Of a stretch of DNA of 64,000 bases, positions 7,660-15,672 are shown piece after piece. Every line of letters begins with the position of its first letter. Position 1 is the first letter of the stretch. The DNA comes from Ascidiaceihabitans sp047624005. Lineage in GTDB: Bacteria; Pseudomonadota; Alphaproteobacteria; Rhodobacterales; Rhodobacteraceae. A program made the position numbers and the translations under genes. Below the pieces are notes generated by a model, which did no database searches, was not told where the DNA came from, and saw only the letters and a list, made by a program, of their open reading frames with translations. The stretch spans positions 1 to 64,000 of the forward strand of contig JBLHPE010000003.1 of the NCBI GenBank assembly GCA_047624005.1, written 5' to 3'.

Positions 7660-8124
7660 ATGACCGAGCAGCTTCCACAGTCCGTTCTGTTTTGCTGCGA
7701 TCACAACGCGGTCCGCTCACCGATGGCCGAAGGGATCATGAAACAATTCTATGGCACAGACACCTACGTCCAATCTGTAGGGGTAAAAAACGACCTTGAG
7801 ATTGATGGCTTCTCAATCGCCGTCTGCCAAGAACTCAACGTTGAACTGTCCCGCCACCGCTCGCGCAGCTTTGACGAGATGGAGGAATGGGGCGACGACC
7901 TTAGTTCTTTCGATCTGGTGGTGGCCTTGTCCCCAGCCAGCCAACGACGGGCGCTAGAATTGACGCGGTTCTACCATATTGAAGTCGAATACTGGCCGAT
8001 CCTTGATCCAACTGGATTGGGCGACTCGCGCGAAGCCAAGTTAGACAGTTACCGTCAGGCACGGGATCAAATCATCGCGCGATTGTACGAGCATTGGGGC
8101 GAACCGACCCAATCACCAGCTTAA
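7660..8124 (+). CDS. Low-molecular-weight protein-tyrosine-phosphatase / arsenate reductase-like protein
   Basis: This 154-residue protein has the P-loop CDHNAVRS (C-x5-R-S) near the N-terminus, inside the pattern VLFCCDHNAVRSPMAEG. The late Asp-Pro (ILDPTGLGD) could serve as the general acid. It may dephosphorylate protein Tyr or, less likely, reduce arsenate; no arsenic genes lie nearby. A Cys directly before the catalytic Cys is seen in some members. It is coupled to UPF0262, and its stop is only one base from the convergent lipoprotein gene's stop. Confidence 0.85.
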   Translation: MTEQLPQSVLFCCDHNAVRSPMAEGIMKQFYGTDTYVQSVGVKNDLEIDGFSIAVCQELNVELSRHRSRSFDEMEEWGDDLSSFDLVVALSPASQRRALELTRFYHIEVEYWPILDPTGLGDSREAKLDSYRQARDQIIARLYEHWGEPTQSPA

Positions 8125-8125
8125 T

Positions 8126-8494
8126 CTATTTGCAGACACGGGCCGCATCGTCGCCGTAGGCTTTCCACTTTTTCCAAAACCGCTCGCTTGCCGCATTGTC
8201 AGACTGACGGGTGTCCTGCGCCTTTTGTGGGTCCTTAAAGAACGACGCACCGCGGATTTGTTCGGACCGACTTAGGCTGCGATTGGCGACGGCTTGGACA
8301 CATCCACATCGGCTGCGCGAAGCTTGTTTGCGACCCGCACTTTGGCAGGCCGATGAAATTGGGCCGCTCGCAAACTGAACTGATGCTGATTTGTAAACCG
8401 ACCGTGCGCCGGATGCGTTGTTGCTGGAATAACGGGACCCGCCACATGCGCCCACTAGGGCCACAACGGACAGTGCTGTGATTAATCGGATCAT
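8126..8494 (-). CDS. Small lipoprotein of unknown function
   Basis: This 122-residue protein has a signal peptide ending in a lipobox (ALVGAC, Cys at about residue 17), so it is probably an outer-membrane or periplasmic lipoprotein. The mature part is Ser/Asn-rich, then contains four further Cys residues (ISSACQ, SRCGCV and the C-terminal RVCK), and ends with FWKKWKAYGDDAARVCK. Homologues in Roseobacters are often labelled 'arginine transporter', but nothing in this sequence supports transport. The gene converges on the phosphatase gene with one base between the stops. Confidence 0.75.
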   Translation of the reverse strand: MIRLITALSVVALVGACGGSRYSSNNASGARSVYKSASVQFASGPISSACQSAGRKQASRSRCGCVQAVANRSLSRSEQIRGASFFKDPQKAQDTRQSDNAASERFWKKWKAYGDDAARVCK

Positions 8495-8570
8495 GCCTAT
8501 CGCCTCATCTTTTACGGACTCGCGGGATTTGCCCCGTCTTGATGTCCATTACGGCCGTTTCAAATAACAA

Positions 8571-8612
8571 CCAAGCTCCGCCAGAGTATGACGGAGCTTG
8601 GGACTTCTTTCA
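8571..8612 (-). terminator. Intrinsic terminator of the porin gene
   Basis: CCAAGCTCCG (8571-8580) pairs perfectly with CGGAGCTTGG (8592-8601) around an 11-base loop, starting about 45 bases beyond the porin stop. Read on the minus strand it is followed by TTGTTATTTG, a T-rich tail. On the plus strand the tail is only partly T-rich (ACTTCTTTT). Confidence 0.8.
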
Positions 8613-8646
8613 ATAAGTTAAGACTACGGAACCTATGTTGAGCAGA

Positions 8647-9744
8647 TCAAAACTTGAACCGGACGCCAATGGCAGCCAAATCAATGTTATCTGTTGCAAC
8701 GCCTGGGGCGTCATATTCGAATGTGCGGTAGGTGGCGTAGACTTCTAAGTTCTTGTCGTCGATCTTCTGAACCGCGCTGATGCCGTAGGATGAAGAAGAT
8801 GAACCTAAGGTGACAAAATCACTGCCATCTGCGTAATCAACAGAAATTGCAGTTGAGCCAACGCTCAGCCAATCGCGCTTGATGCCCAGCTTGATGTAAT
8901 AGGAACTGGCATCCCCGATTTCTAGCTGTTCCCCAAATGCAAAGCTTGCGTTCAAACCAGTGGGTTCGTGAATGGCCGCGATAGATCCAGCAATTGTTTG
9001 TTCGCCACCGTCGACAACCGAATACCCAACCCGCGTGGCCAGTTTGATGTCACCCAAATCGCGGTCATAGCGCAGGCCAAGATCGTAGAATGAATTGTCG
9101 TTGCCACGTGCCAACACTTCTTCGCCGGCAGAGACAGATACACCAAAACCGTTCCATGTGGGGGAATCGTATTTTAGCCGTAAGCGACGGCCACCATCGA
9201 AGCTGTTGAAGACATTGCCGACACGCACACCAGATGCCCCGCCTGCACCAGCAAGCTGAAATTCATTGCCGCCGCCCAAATCGCCAGGGCTGGAATAGGC
9301 GATCACGCCTGTGCCGGAAAAGTCAACTTCGGCAACACCATCGGTTGCCGTACTGCCATGACCGAACGAGAATGTACCGTAATCAGCCGTTTGGTAGATG
9401 ACCTCAAGTTTGCGCAAATCGCGGCGTGATCCGTTTGTTTCCAATCCATTGTCGGTTACATTAACGCCACTGGAGCCGCGCAAGCCCAAGGCAGTTTCAA
9501 AGTGGAAACGGAACTCGTTGCCATTGCCAACACTACGACGGTAAATCGCGCCAATACGGCTGTTGGAGTTATCGTTGTCGGTGATGAAGGTATCGCTGTT
9601 GGTGCCGTCATCGACATCAAATAACCCAAAATTGAGCTGGCCGTAGTAGTCCCAGCCATCTTCGGCGGCAGCGGCGATTGGAGTGATCAAAACGGCAGCG
9701 GCGGCCAAAGGCAGAACTGTGCTGCGCAAGAGTGAGCGGGTCAT
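8647..9744 (-). CDS. Outer-membrane porin
   Basis: This 365-residue general diffusion porin has a cleavable signal peptide (LAAAAVLITPIAAAAEDG). The mature protein starts WDYYGQLNFGLF and shows many alternating beta-strand segments (FRFHFETALGLRG, LRLKYDSPTWNGFGVSVSAG, YYIKLGIKRDWLSVGSTAISVDYADGSD). It ends in the Phe-terminated strand AIGVRFKF needed for Bam-dependent insertion. The size fits a 16-stranded trimeric porin of the alphaproteobacterial family. An AAGGAAAG lies 6 bases before the ATG. It is transcribed alone, with its own terminator and a long upstream region. Confidence 0.9.
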   Translation of the reverse strand: MTRSLLRSTVLPLAAAAVLITPIAAAAEDGWDYYGQLNFGLFDVDDGTNSDTFITDNDNSNSRIGAIYRRSVGNGNEFRFHFETALGLRGSSGVNVTDNGLETNGSRRDLRKLEVIYQTADYGTFSFGHGSTATDGVAEVDFSGTGVIAYSSPGDLGGGNEFQLAGAGGASGVRVGNVFNSFDGGRRLRLKYDSPTWNGFGVSVSAGEEVLARGNDNSFYDLGLRYDRDLGDIKLATRVGYSVVDGGEQTIAGSIAAIHEPTGLNASFAFGEQLEIGDASSYYIKLGIKRDWLSVGSTAISVDYADGSDFVTLGSSSSSYGISAVQKIDDKNLEVYATYRTFEYDAPGVATDNIDLAAIGVRFKF

Positions 9745-10149
9745 AGTGAACTTTCCTTGTCAGGGCTAAAATATATTCAGCAGGTATGTGACCTTTAACT
9801 CTATGCTCGAGCAACCAACTTGAAAAGTCACGTTGCCCCGATAGAGTGTGATCGATTCCGTGAATTTCGTGAGCGAATTGTGATCGCTGCGGTCCTTGTA
9901 ATATCAAAAAACGCTATTAAGGAACCAATTAGTTCCAAATCTACATTGCCGGACGTGCCTCTTAAAAAGCAAAAGCCGGAGTTCACCTTATAACTTCCCG
10001 ATTGGCCAAATTTCTAACCAGCCGCCAAGCTACATTTCGGGGCTATTAAGGTCTAAAAAATCGACCCCAGTTACCATTACCACACATTCCGATCCGCCCT
10101 AACACGACACACCATTGACCAACCCCCAAAACCCCTACATATCCACACC
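9745..10149. other. Intergenic region between the divergent porin and lepA genes
   Basis: There is no convincing gene in these 405 bases. Two copies of TGTGATCG lie 32 bp apart (9847-9854 and 9879-9886), about three helical turns, on the porin side; they could be regulator sites. On the lepA side, the last 32 bases before the ATG (10118-10149) contain no G at all, so lepA has no Shine-Dalgarno sequence. Confidence 0.6.
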
Positions 10150-11946
10150 ATGACACCACTCTCACATATCCGCAATTTCTCCATCGTCGCGCACATTGAC
10201 CATGGGAAATCGACCCTCGCAGATCGGCTCATCCAAGAGACCGGTACCGTTAAAGACCGTGACATGCAGGCCCAGATGCTTGACACCATGGATATTGAGC
10301 GCGAGCGTGGCATCACCATCAAAGCCAACACCGTGCGGATCGACTACACCGCCGACAACGGCGAAGATTACGTCCTCAATCTGATCGACACCCCCGGCCA
10401 CGTCGATTTCGCCTACGAGGTCTCCCGCTCCATGCGCGCGGTCGAGGGCTCCCTGCTTGTCGTCGACGCCTCCCAAGGGGTCGAGGCGCAAACCCTCGCA
10501 AACGTCTACCACGCCCTAGACGCCGACCATGAAATCGTTCCCATCCTGAACAAAATCGACCTGCCCGCCGCCGATTGCGCGCGCGTTGCCGAACAGATCG
10601 AAGACGTCATCGGGATCGAGGCGAAAAACGCCATCCAAGCCTCAGCCAAAACTGGCGCTGGCATCCACGAAACGCTTGAATCCATCGTCCACGATCTGCC
10701 CGCCCCCAAGGGCGTTGAGGACGCAGACCTCAAAGCGATGCTCGTGGATTCATGGTACGACAGCTACCTCGGCGTCATCGTCTTGGTCCGCATCATCGAT
10801 GGTCGCCTGAAAAAGGGCGACAAGATCAAATTCCTGTCCAACAACACTGTGCACGGCGTTGACCAAATCGGCGTCTTCCGCCCGCAGATGGAGATGATCG
10901 ACTCCTTAGGCCCCGGCGAAATCGGCTTCCTGACCGCATCCATCAAACAGGTGCGCGACACACGGGTCGGCGACACCATCACGCATCACAACAAAACCGT
11001 CGAACCACTGCCGGGCTTTAAACCCGCCCAACCCGTGGTCTTCTGCGGCCTATTCCCCGTCGACACCGCCCTGTTCGAAGACATGCGCGACGCCATCGAC
11101 AAACTGGCCCTCAACGACGCGTCCTTCTCATTCGAAATGGAAACCTCCGCGGCCCTCGGCTTTGGCTTCCGCTGCGGCTTCCTTGGGCTGCTGCACCTCG
11201 AAGTGATCCGCGACCGGATCGAGCGCGAATATGACATCAACCTGATCACCACCGCGCCCTCCGTGGTTTACCACGTCTACATGCGCGACGGCACAATGAT
11301 CGAACTGCACAACCCCGCAGATATGCCGGACCCAACGCTGGTCGACCATATAGAGGAACCGCGGATCAAGGCGACAATCCTAGTGCCTGACGAATACTTG
11401 GGCGACGTGCTGAAACTGTGCCAAGAACGGCGCGGCGTGCAGATCGACCTGACCTATGCAGGGTCACGGGCGATGACGGTCTACGACCTGCCCCTGAACG
11501 AGGTGGTGTTTGATTTCTACGACCGGCTTAAATCCGTGACGAAGGGCTATGCGTCCTTTGACTACCAAATGACCGGTTACCAAACCGATAACCTTGTGAA
11601 AATGTCAGTGCTTGTGAACGACGAACCCGTCGATGCGCTCTCCATGATGGTGCACCGTGATCGGGCCGACACGCGCGGACGGGCGATGGTCGAAAAGCTG
11701 AAAGAGCTGATCCCACGGCACATGTTCAAAATCCCGATCCAAGCGGCGATTGGCGGCAAAGTCATCGCGCGCGAGACGCTGTCTGCCATGCGCAAGGACG
11801 TGACGGCCAAGTGTTACGGCGGCGACGCCTCGCGCAAACGCAAACTGCTGGATAAGCAGAAGGCGGGTAAGAAGAAGATGCGGCAGTTTGGGTCAGTTAA
11901 TATCCCGCAGGAAGCGTTTATCTCAGCGTTGAAGATGGACAGCTAA
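10150..11946 (+). CDS. lepA: Elongation factor 4 (LepA), ribosome-associated GTPase
   Basis: This 598-residue translational GTPase acts on stalled or back-translocated ribosomes. The start MTPLSHIRNFSIVAHIDHGKST matches the family start exactly and contains the G1 motif. Other landmarks are ERGITIKAN (switch I), DTPGHVDF (G3), NKIDLP (G4), QASAKTG (G5), the EF-G-like domains, and the LepA-specific C-terminal domain ending KKMRQFGSVNIPQEAFISALKMDS. The leader before the ATG lacks G bases, so initiation does not use a Shine-Dalgarno pairing. An intrinsic terminator begins inside the last codons. Confidence 0.97.
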   Translation: MTPLSHIRNFSIVAHIDHGKSTLADRLIQETGTVKDRDMQAQMLDTMDIERERGITIKANTVRIDYTADNGEDYVLNLIDTPGHVDFAYEVSRSMRAVEGSLLVVDASQGVEAQTLANVYHALDADHEIVPILNKIDLPAADCARVAEQIEDVIGIEAKNAIQASAKTGAGIHETLESIVHDLPAPKGVEDADLKAMLVDSWYDSYLGVIVLVRIIDGRLKKGDKIKFLSNNTVHGVDQIGVFRPQMEMIDSLGPGEIGFLTASIKQVRDTRVGDTITHHNKTVEPLPGFKPAQPVVFCGLFPVDTALFEDMRDAIDKLALNDASFSFEMETSAALGFGFRCGFLGLLHLEVIRDRIEREYDINLITTAPSVVYHVYMRDGTMIELHNPADMPDPTLVDHIEEPRIKATILVPDEYLGDVLKLCQERRGVQIDLTYAGSRAMTVYDLPLNEVVFDFYDRLKSVTKGYASFDYQMTGYQTDNLVKMSVLVNDEPVDALSMMVHRDRADTRGRAMVEKLKELIPRHMFKIPIQAAIGGKVIARETLSAMRKDVTAKCYGGDASRKRKLLDKQKAGKKKMRQFGSVNIPQEAFISALKMDS

Positions 11947-11960
11947 GGCTGTCTGTTTTG
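11938..11960 (+). terminator. Intrinsic terminator overlapping the lepA stop codon
   Basis: GACAGC (11938-11943) and GCTGTC (11948-11953) form a 6-bp stem around TAAG, followed by TGTTTTG. The 5' arm is made of the last two sense codons and the loop contains the stop codon itself. Confidence 0.65.
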
Positions 11961-11978
11961 CGTAGGACGGGAATCAGT

Positions 11979-12785
11979 CTACTGGCCTCCTAATTGAATG
12001 CACAAAGAACTAGCAACACTGGATCCACGGCTTGTTAATTGGCCATCCCACTCCAGACCCTCTTTAACATTTGCACTGCAACCACTCACCTTTATTTGTG
12101 CTCCATTCAGCTCACTAGCGGATTCAACAATTAGGTTTTCCATCTCCTGTAAGATCAAGCTGAAATCTGTTTCAGAGTAATTATTTTGAAATTTGAGTCC
12201 ATTCCCTATGGAAAGATACGAAACACTGGAATCCTCAAAAGCAATGGTCTCTCCAGCTATTGAACTGGGTGGAAGATTAGCCCATTGAATTACTGCACCA
12301 ATCCCGCCGTTAGGTTTTTTATAAATGGCCGCTACTTCACCAGCTCTCTCATAATTTGTAACTATTTCAGGCTGATTTTCGAAGTTTTTGCTATAAATTC
12401 CAGTAACACCGAAAGTAGTCTCATCCCCGACCGATGAATTGGAATAAGCATTCTCAAAACTAAACAGCAGTGCAGGAACGATGTTGGTACAAGTAAATCC
12501 TACTTGAGTAAGACGTGAGAGATCCAGCTTGTATCTATCTCCATTACAATCCTGGAAGTTATTCCCGTCTTTTTCTTGATCGACAGGCCCTAACTTGAAT
12601 CCAATTAGAGGCTTCACTCTAAAGATATCTTGGTAGTGTTGGACGTTAGCTGTTTTGTTAGAGCTATCTTGTGCCATAGCTAGATCAGACATTAAGAGAA
12701 ACGGAATTATAAAAATCAATGGTCGGATGTTATGAGGGAGCTGGTTAACATTGTTTTTGAGGTCATATCGTATCGTATTATCCAT
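11979..12785 (-). CDS. Secreted protein of unknown function, low GC
   Basis: This 268-residue protein has an N-terminal hydrophobic stretch (PLIFIIPFLLMSDLAMAQ) that reads as a signal peptide after an unusually long 20-residue leader. The mature part contains four Cys residues (DCNGDR, FTCTN, SGCSAN and SLCIQ near the end) and repeated aromatic/polar beta-like segments. No family was recognised. AAGGA lies 11 bases before the ATG. The base composition is clearly more AT-rich than lepA on one side and the PhnA gene on the other, which suggests horizontal transfer together with the next gene. The start overlaps the 3' end of that upstream gene by 70 bases. Confidence 0.6.
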   Translation of the reverse strand: MDNTIRYDLKNNVNQLPHNIRPLIFIIPFLLMSDLAMAQDSSNKTANVQHYQDIFRVKPLIGFKLGPVDQEKDGNNFQDCNGDRYKLDLSRLTQVGFTCTNIVPALLFSFENAYSNSSVGDETTFGVTGIYSKNFENQPEIVTNYERAGEVAAIYKKPNGGIGAVIQWANLPPSSIAGETIAFEDSSVSYLSIGNGLKFQNNYSETDFSLILQEMENLIVESASELNGAQIKVSGCSANVKEGLEWDGQLTSRGSSVASSLCIQLGGQ

Positions 12786-13312
12786 GCGTATTGAGTTCCT
12801 TCGTTTAGTGCTCCAATAAACTTACCAATTAAAAAAATTTTTGATCCATTGGCGTGGAGAAGAGTCCAATAAATGTCTTCAATGTCTTCGTTTTCAAAAG
12901 TCTCTAACACTTTTTTCCGTAAATCACCATCTAAGCGTGTTAAGGGAGTTTTTATGTAGTTAGTTTGAGCTCTTTTTTGGCCAATTGTGTTGGCACTGCC
13001 TAAAACAATGGTTGCGAAAAGTATTATTGTAAAAGTAGCAACCCATATGATGCTTGAGGAAGCAATTGTATTACGACCCTTTGCTGTGCTGACTAAAACT
13101 AACGTAAATATTGGCAAGAGTAGAAATAGGAAATTTCGCTCGATCACCGTTTTACCTACAATAAAAGAGTGGGATAAAACTTCTTCTGTTCCGAAGTTAA
13201 GTTCGGATAGAGAAACGCCAAAATATCCGAAATAGCCGCTTAAATAGGAATACCCTGAAAGGAAAATAAGGGCTCCTGACACCGCTAATATTACAGTAAT
13301 GTATTTTTCCAA
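12716..13312 (-). CDS. Membrane protein of unknown function, low GC
   Basis: This 198-residue protein has about three hydrophobic segments: the N-terminus (TVILAVSGALIFLSGY and on to FGYFGVSL), one near residue 60 (NFLFLLLPIFTLVLVS) and one near residue 85 (IIWVATFTIILFATIVLG). A soluble C-terminal part of about 95 residues follows. The only in-frame start near the beginning is TTG, with no clear ribosome site, so the true start is uncertain. It is AT-rich, like the downstream secreted protein, with which it overlaps by 70 bases. The two probably work together in the envelope. Family not recognised. Confidence 0.55.
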   Translation of the reverse strand: MEKYITVILAVSGALIFLSGYSYLSGYFGYFGVSLSELNFGTEEVLSHSFIVGKTVIERNFLFLLLPIFTLVLVSTAKGRNTIASSSIIWVATFTIILFATIVLGSANTIGQKRAQTNYIKTPLTRLDGDLRKKVLETFENEDIEDIYWTLLHANGSKIFLIGKFIGALNEGTQYAWIIRYDMTSKTMLTSSLITSDH

Positions 13313-13474
13313 GGTATGACTTTCGATATAAAAATACCGTTATAATATCAGGGGATTATTGATTCTGGAAAGTGTTATGTATCGCTATTTTGTTCGGATG
13401 GTTTTGAAATCATAGCGGTGGAGTATTTGTCGTTCTATTCTTAGATCGATCCAGACTACCAAACTATACGCTAT

Positions 13475-13780
13475 TCATCGCCCAAAAACCGGATAACTCC
13501 ACTCCTGCCCAATCAACTCACGCGACCCATATTCCTTCACCAAATCCGCTGCTCCCTGCATCCGCGCTTGATCCACCTCAAACCGTTTTGCCAGCTCGTT
13601 CAGGTCGCGCCCGTGTACTTTCGCCAATATGCTTTCGCTGCGCATCGAGATCACGGAACACACCGGTTTCCCGTGCCGCGTCAGCCACAAATGCGAATGA
13701 TGGGCATTCAGAAAATCGATCTCCTGCGCGGCATGCGCACGAAATTGTGAAAAAGAAACAGTGCGAATTTGCGGCAACAT
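13475..13780 (-). CDS. Phd/YefM-type antitoxin-like protein without an adjacent toxin
   Basis: This 101-residue protein starts MLPQIRTVSFSQFRAHAA with AGGAGA 6 bases upstream; an earlier GTG/ATG in frame is less likely. The N-terminal 60 residues resemble the DNA-binding fold of Phd/YefM antitoxins (SFSQFRAHAAQEIDFL, WLTRHGKPVCSVISM). The C-terminal part, which in such proteins wraps the toxin, ends QEWSYPVFGR. No RelE, Doc or PIN-like ORF follows on the minus strand, so it is an orphan or a DNA-binding regulator only. Four TTGTACAA-type boxes lie just upstream and are probable autoregulatory sites. Confidence 0.7.
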   Translation of the reverse strand: MLPQIRTVSFSQFRAHAAQEIDFLNAHHSHLWLTRHGKPVCSVISMRSESILAKVHGRDLNELAKRFEVDQARMQGAADLVKEYGSRELIGQEWSYPVFGR

Positions 13781-13809
13781 GGCGTTCTCCTGAAAATCAA
13801 AACCCAAGG

Positions 13810-13913
13810 TTGTACAAATCGACCCCCGCATTTGTACAATTCACCAAAATCACCCCAAATCTGGCGGATCGGAGTCGGCAAAATTGTACAAATCAATGGG
13901 GTCATATGTACAA
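13810..13913. promoter_or_regulatory. Cluster of four TTGTACAA-type palindromes
   Basis: TTGTACAA occurs at 13810-13817, 13832-13839 and 13884-13891, and ATGTACAA at 13906-13913. The copies form two pairs, each with 22-bp start-to-start spacing (two helical turns), separated by 52 bp (about five turns), so all four lie on nearly the same face of the DNA. They lie between the antitoxin-like gene and the PhnA gene, with the first box 30 bases from the antitoxin ATG. This is a likely operator for the antitoxin-like protein and possibly for the divergent gene. Confidence 0.65.
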
Positions 13914-14032
13914 AACCACCCTAATCCCGCGCCCTCAATCCCCCCTTAACCCACCGCCCTTTGCGTTAATCACCTGTCCTCGCCCCCCGTCTTGGCCTAT
14001 ACGCCACAACATCACGACCAAAGGAAAATCCC

Positions 14033-14542
14033 ATGACTTGCCCCCTCTGCGCCGCCTCAACAGACACCCTGATCGACACCCCGGTTGATGGTGGTCCACA
14101 CGGCGCATCCGCCCAAATTTGCGCGGATTGTGCAGGTCAGTTATCCGCCCCAAACCCCAATCATTTCCGTGGTTTAGCCACAACCATGTGGTCCGAAGAC
14201 CCATGCATCCAAGTCCTCGCCGCCCGCACCTTAACCAAGCTCGCGGACGAGGGCTGGGCACGCGATCTCTCCGACCAACTTTACCTAGATGACGACACCC
14301 GCGCATGGGCCGACAACGTCGAACCAGACTTGGGCCACAAAGACAGCAATGGCGTTTCGTTAACAACCGGCGACACCGTTGTTTTAATTAAGGATTTAGT
14401 TGTTAAGGGGGGTGGTTTCACCGCCAAACGCGGCACCGCTGTGCACCGCATTTCGCTGGTGTCAGACAACGCGGCCCATATCGAGGGCCGTGTCGAGGGA
14501 CAACGCATTGTTATCCTTACAGAATACGTGAAGAAACGCTAA
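14033..14542 (+). CDS. PhnA/YjdM family zinc-ribbon protein
   Basis: This 169-residue protein has an N-terminal zinc ribbon with two pairs of Cys (MTCPLC and ICADC). A middle region not found in the short E. coli protein follows. The C-terminal PhnA domain spans about residues 105-169 (DSNGVSLTTGDTVVLIKDL, GTAVHRISLV, VILTEYVKKR). Despite the name, the family has no proven role in phosphonate metabolism, and no phn genes are nearby. It stands alone, divergent from the antitoxin-like gene and convergent with the PA14-like gene, only 3 bases apart at the 3' ends. Confidence 0.8.
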   Translation: MTCPLCAASTDTLIDTPVDGGPHGASAQICADCAGQLSAPNPNHFRGLATTMWSEDPCIQVLAARTLTKLADEGWARDLSDQLYLDDDTRAWADNVEPDLGHKDSNGVSLTTGDTVVLIKDLVVKGGGFTAKRGTAVHRISLVSDNAAHIEGRVEGQRIVILTEYVKKR

Positions 14543-14545
14543 AGG

Positions 14546-15106
14546 TTACTTGTACCCAAACGCCGAATTCGGCATCCAATCGGCTTCACCGATTCCCGCA
14601 CGCATATGCAGGCAAGCCGTGCCAGTGCGTTGAAAATACGTAGCTTTTAGGTCGTACCACCCAGCTTTTGGCACGCTAACCTCCACCGCTTCACTCTCTT
14701 CACAGGCATGCCGCCCGTCAAAGAACACAACTTCCTTGCCACCAATGCTCGCCTGCAACCCATCATTGCTAAGGAAATCAATGACATAGGTGCCCGCTTT
14801 GTCGAATTTAACGTAACCCGAAATCCCCGCCACGACGTGGTGTGCTTTCTTGGATGTAAGTGTGCGTTTACCGTTGATCGTGTCCAGATAATCAAGTCCA
14901 GACAATGGCTTACCCGGTTTGGCACGCTTCAAATGCTTCTTTGCCTGCGCCAGTGTCTTGACATCGCTTGGATAAGCATAAGACACCGCCAATCCTTGGT
15001 TCAAACCACTGGGCTGAGGGTTCGCAGGTTTCAGTTTCAGCGGCGCAGCCAAGGCCGGCCCGGCAGCAATCATCGCAATCGCAACAGCAGAAATAAGTCG
15101 TTTCAT
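14546..15106 (-). CDS. Secreted PA14-like domain protein
   Basis: This 186-residue protein has a clear signal peptide (LISAVAIAMIAAGPALAAP). The region YVKFDKAGTYVIDFLSNDG and QASIGGKEVVFFDGRH resembles the PA14 beta-barrel, a carbohydrate-binding module, and VPKAGWYDLKATYFQRTGTACLHM continues it. Two Cys (HACEES and TACLHM) could form a disulphide. AGGGA lies 8 bases before the ATG. It lies 92 bases downstream of the glycan operon on the same strand, so a link to surface glycans is plausible but unproven. Confidence 0.65.
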   Translation of the reverse strand: MKRLISAVAIAMIAAGPALAAPLKLKPANPQPSGLNQGLAVSYAYPSDVKTLAQAKKHLKRAKPGKPLSGLDYLDTINGKRTLTSKKAHHVVAGISGYVKFDKAGTYVIDFLSNDGLQASIGGKEVVFFDGRHACEESEAVEVSVPKAGWYDLKATYFQRTGTACLHMRAGIGEADWMPNSAFGYK

Positions 15107-15198
15107 AGAGTGTCCCTCGTGTTGTGGCGGCCTCTGATGGGCCTTTTTTACATGATCTTACAACCTCGTTTCATCGGCGCAAGGGATTCGAAAAACCT

Positions 15199-15672
15199 CT
15201 AGACACGGTAGAAATGGTACCGGTCCCCGATTATAGTTTCTGGTCCTTGAATTCGGGTGAAGCCGACCATGGGTTGTTGGGACACGATCATTCCACCAGG
15301 TACCATTACCGCTTTGATAAGAGGGGATAAACGCCCGCCCTCTTCGACGTCTTTCTCTTTGACCCCAAAGCCAAAATCATAGTGAGCAAAGGCAATTTTT
15401 GCACCTTCATTTGCCAAGCGTTCCAGCATTGCGTCAGCTTCACCTTTAAGGAAATCAGCTTCTGGCGGCACGCATGACGGGTGGCATTGCAAAATCCGGT
15501 CGATCACCCAAATCCGTCGATCTGTATTTTCGCGCAGATGGTCATAGGTTCGTCCGTTTCCAAGACCCATTTCAAGGATGTCACCTTTTGTGTCTTTGGT
15601 CTGCTCGATGGCCCAATTGATCCCATCAATTTGGGCGGTCAGGCGACGGCGGAAGGATTCAAGTCTGCTCAT
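15199..15672 (-). CDS. Class I SAM-methyltransferase-like protein, last gene of the glycan operon
   Basis: This protein of 157 residues starts MSRLESFRRRLTAQID. Its ATG overlaps the deacetylase stop (ATGA), which decides the start among several in frame. The motif ILEMGLGNGRTYDHLRE resembles the SAM-binding GxGxG loop of class I methyltransferases. The acidic strand-2 end is replaced by VIDRILQCHP, and AHYDFGFG may be motif II. It is shorter than most methyltransferases. A clear paralogue lies at 31976-32464. Substrate unknown; methylation of a sugar in the operon's product is the obvious guess. Confidence 0.75.
   Translation of the reverse strand: MSRLESFRRRLTAQIDGINWAIEQTKDTKGDILEMGLGNGRTYDHLRENTDRRIWVIDRILQCHPSCVPPEADFLKGEADAMLERLANEGAKIAFAHYDFGFGVKEKDVEEGGRLSPLIKAVMVPGGMIVSQQPMVGFTRIQGPETIIGDRYHFYRV

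Noticed and set aside
8126..8494. Arginine transporter
   Set aside because: Homologues carry this label, but the sequence is a small lipoprotein with one hydrophobic segment, its signal peptide, so transport is not supported.
13588..14088. Plus-strand ORF (166 aa) across the antitoxin-like gene and PhnA leader
   Set aside because: It runs antisense through a supported gene, is Pro/Arg-rich with no domain, and would cover the four operator boxes.
15120..15155. Plus-strand terminator (short GGCC stem followed by TTTTTT)
   Set aside because: The stem is only 4 bp and no plus-strand gene ends close to it; the T-run looks accidental.
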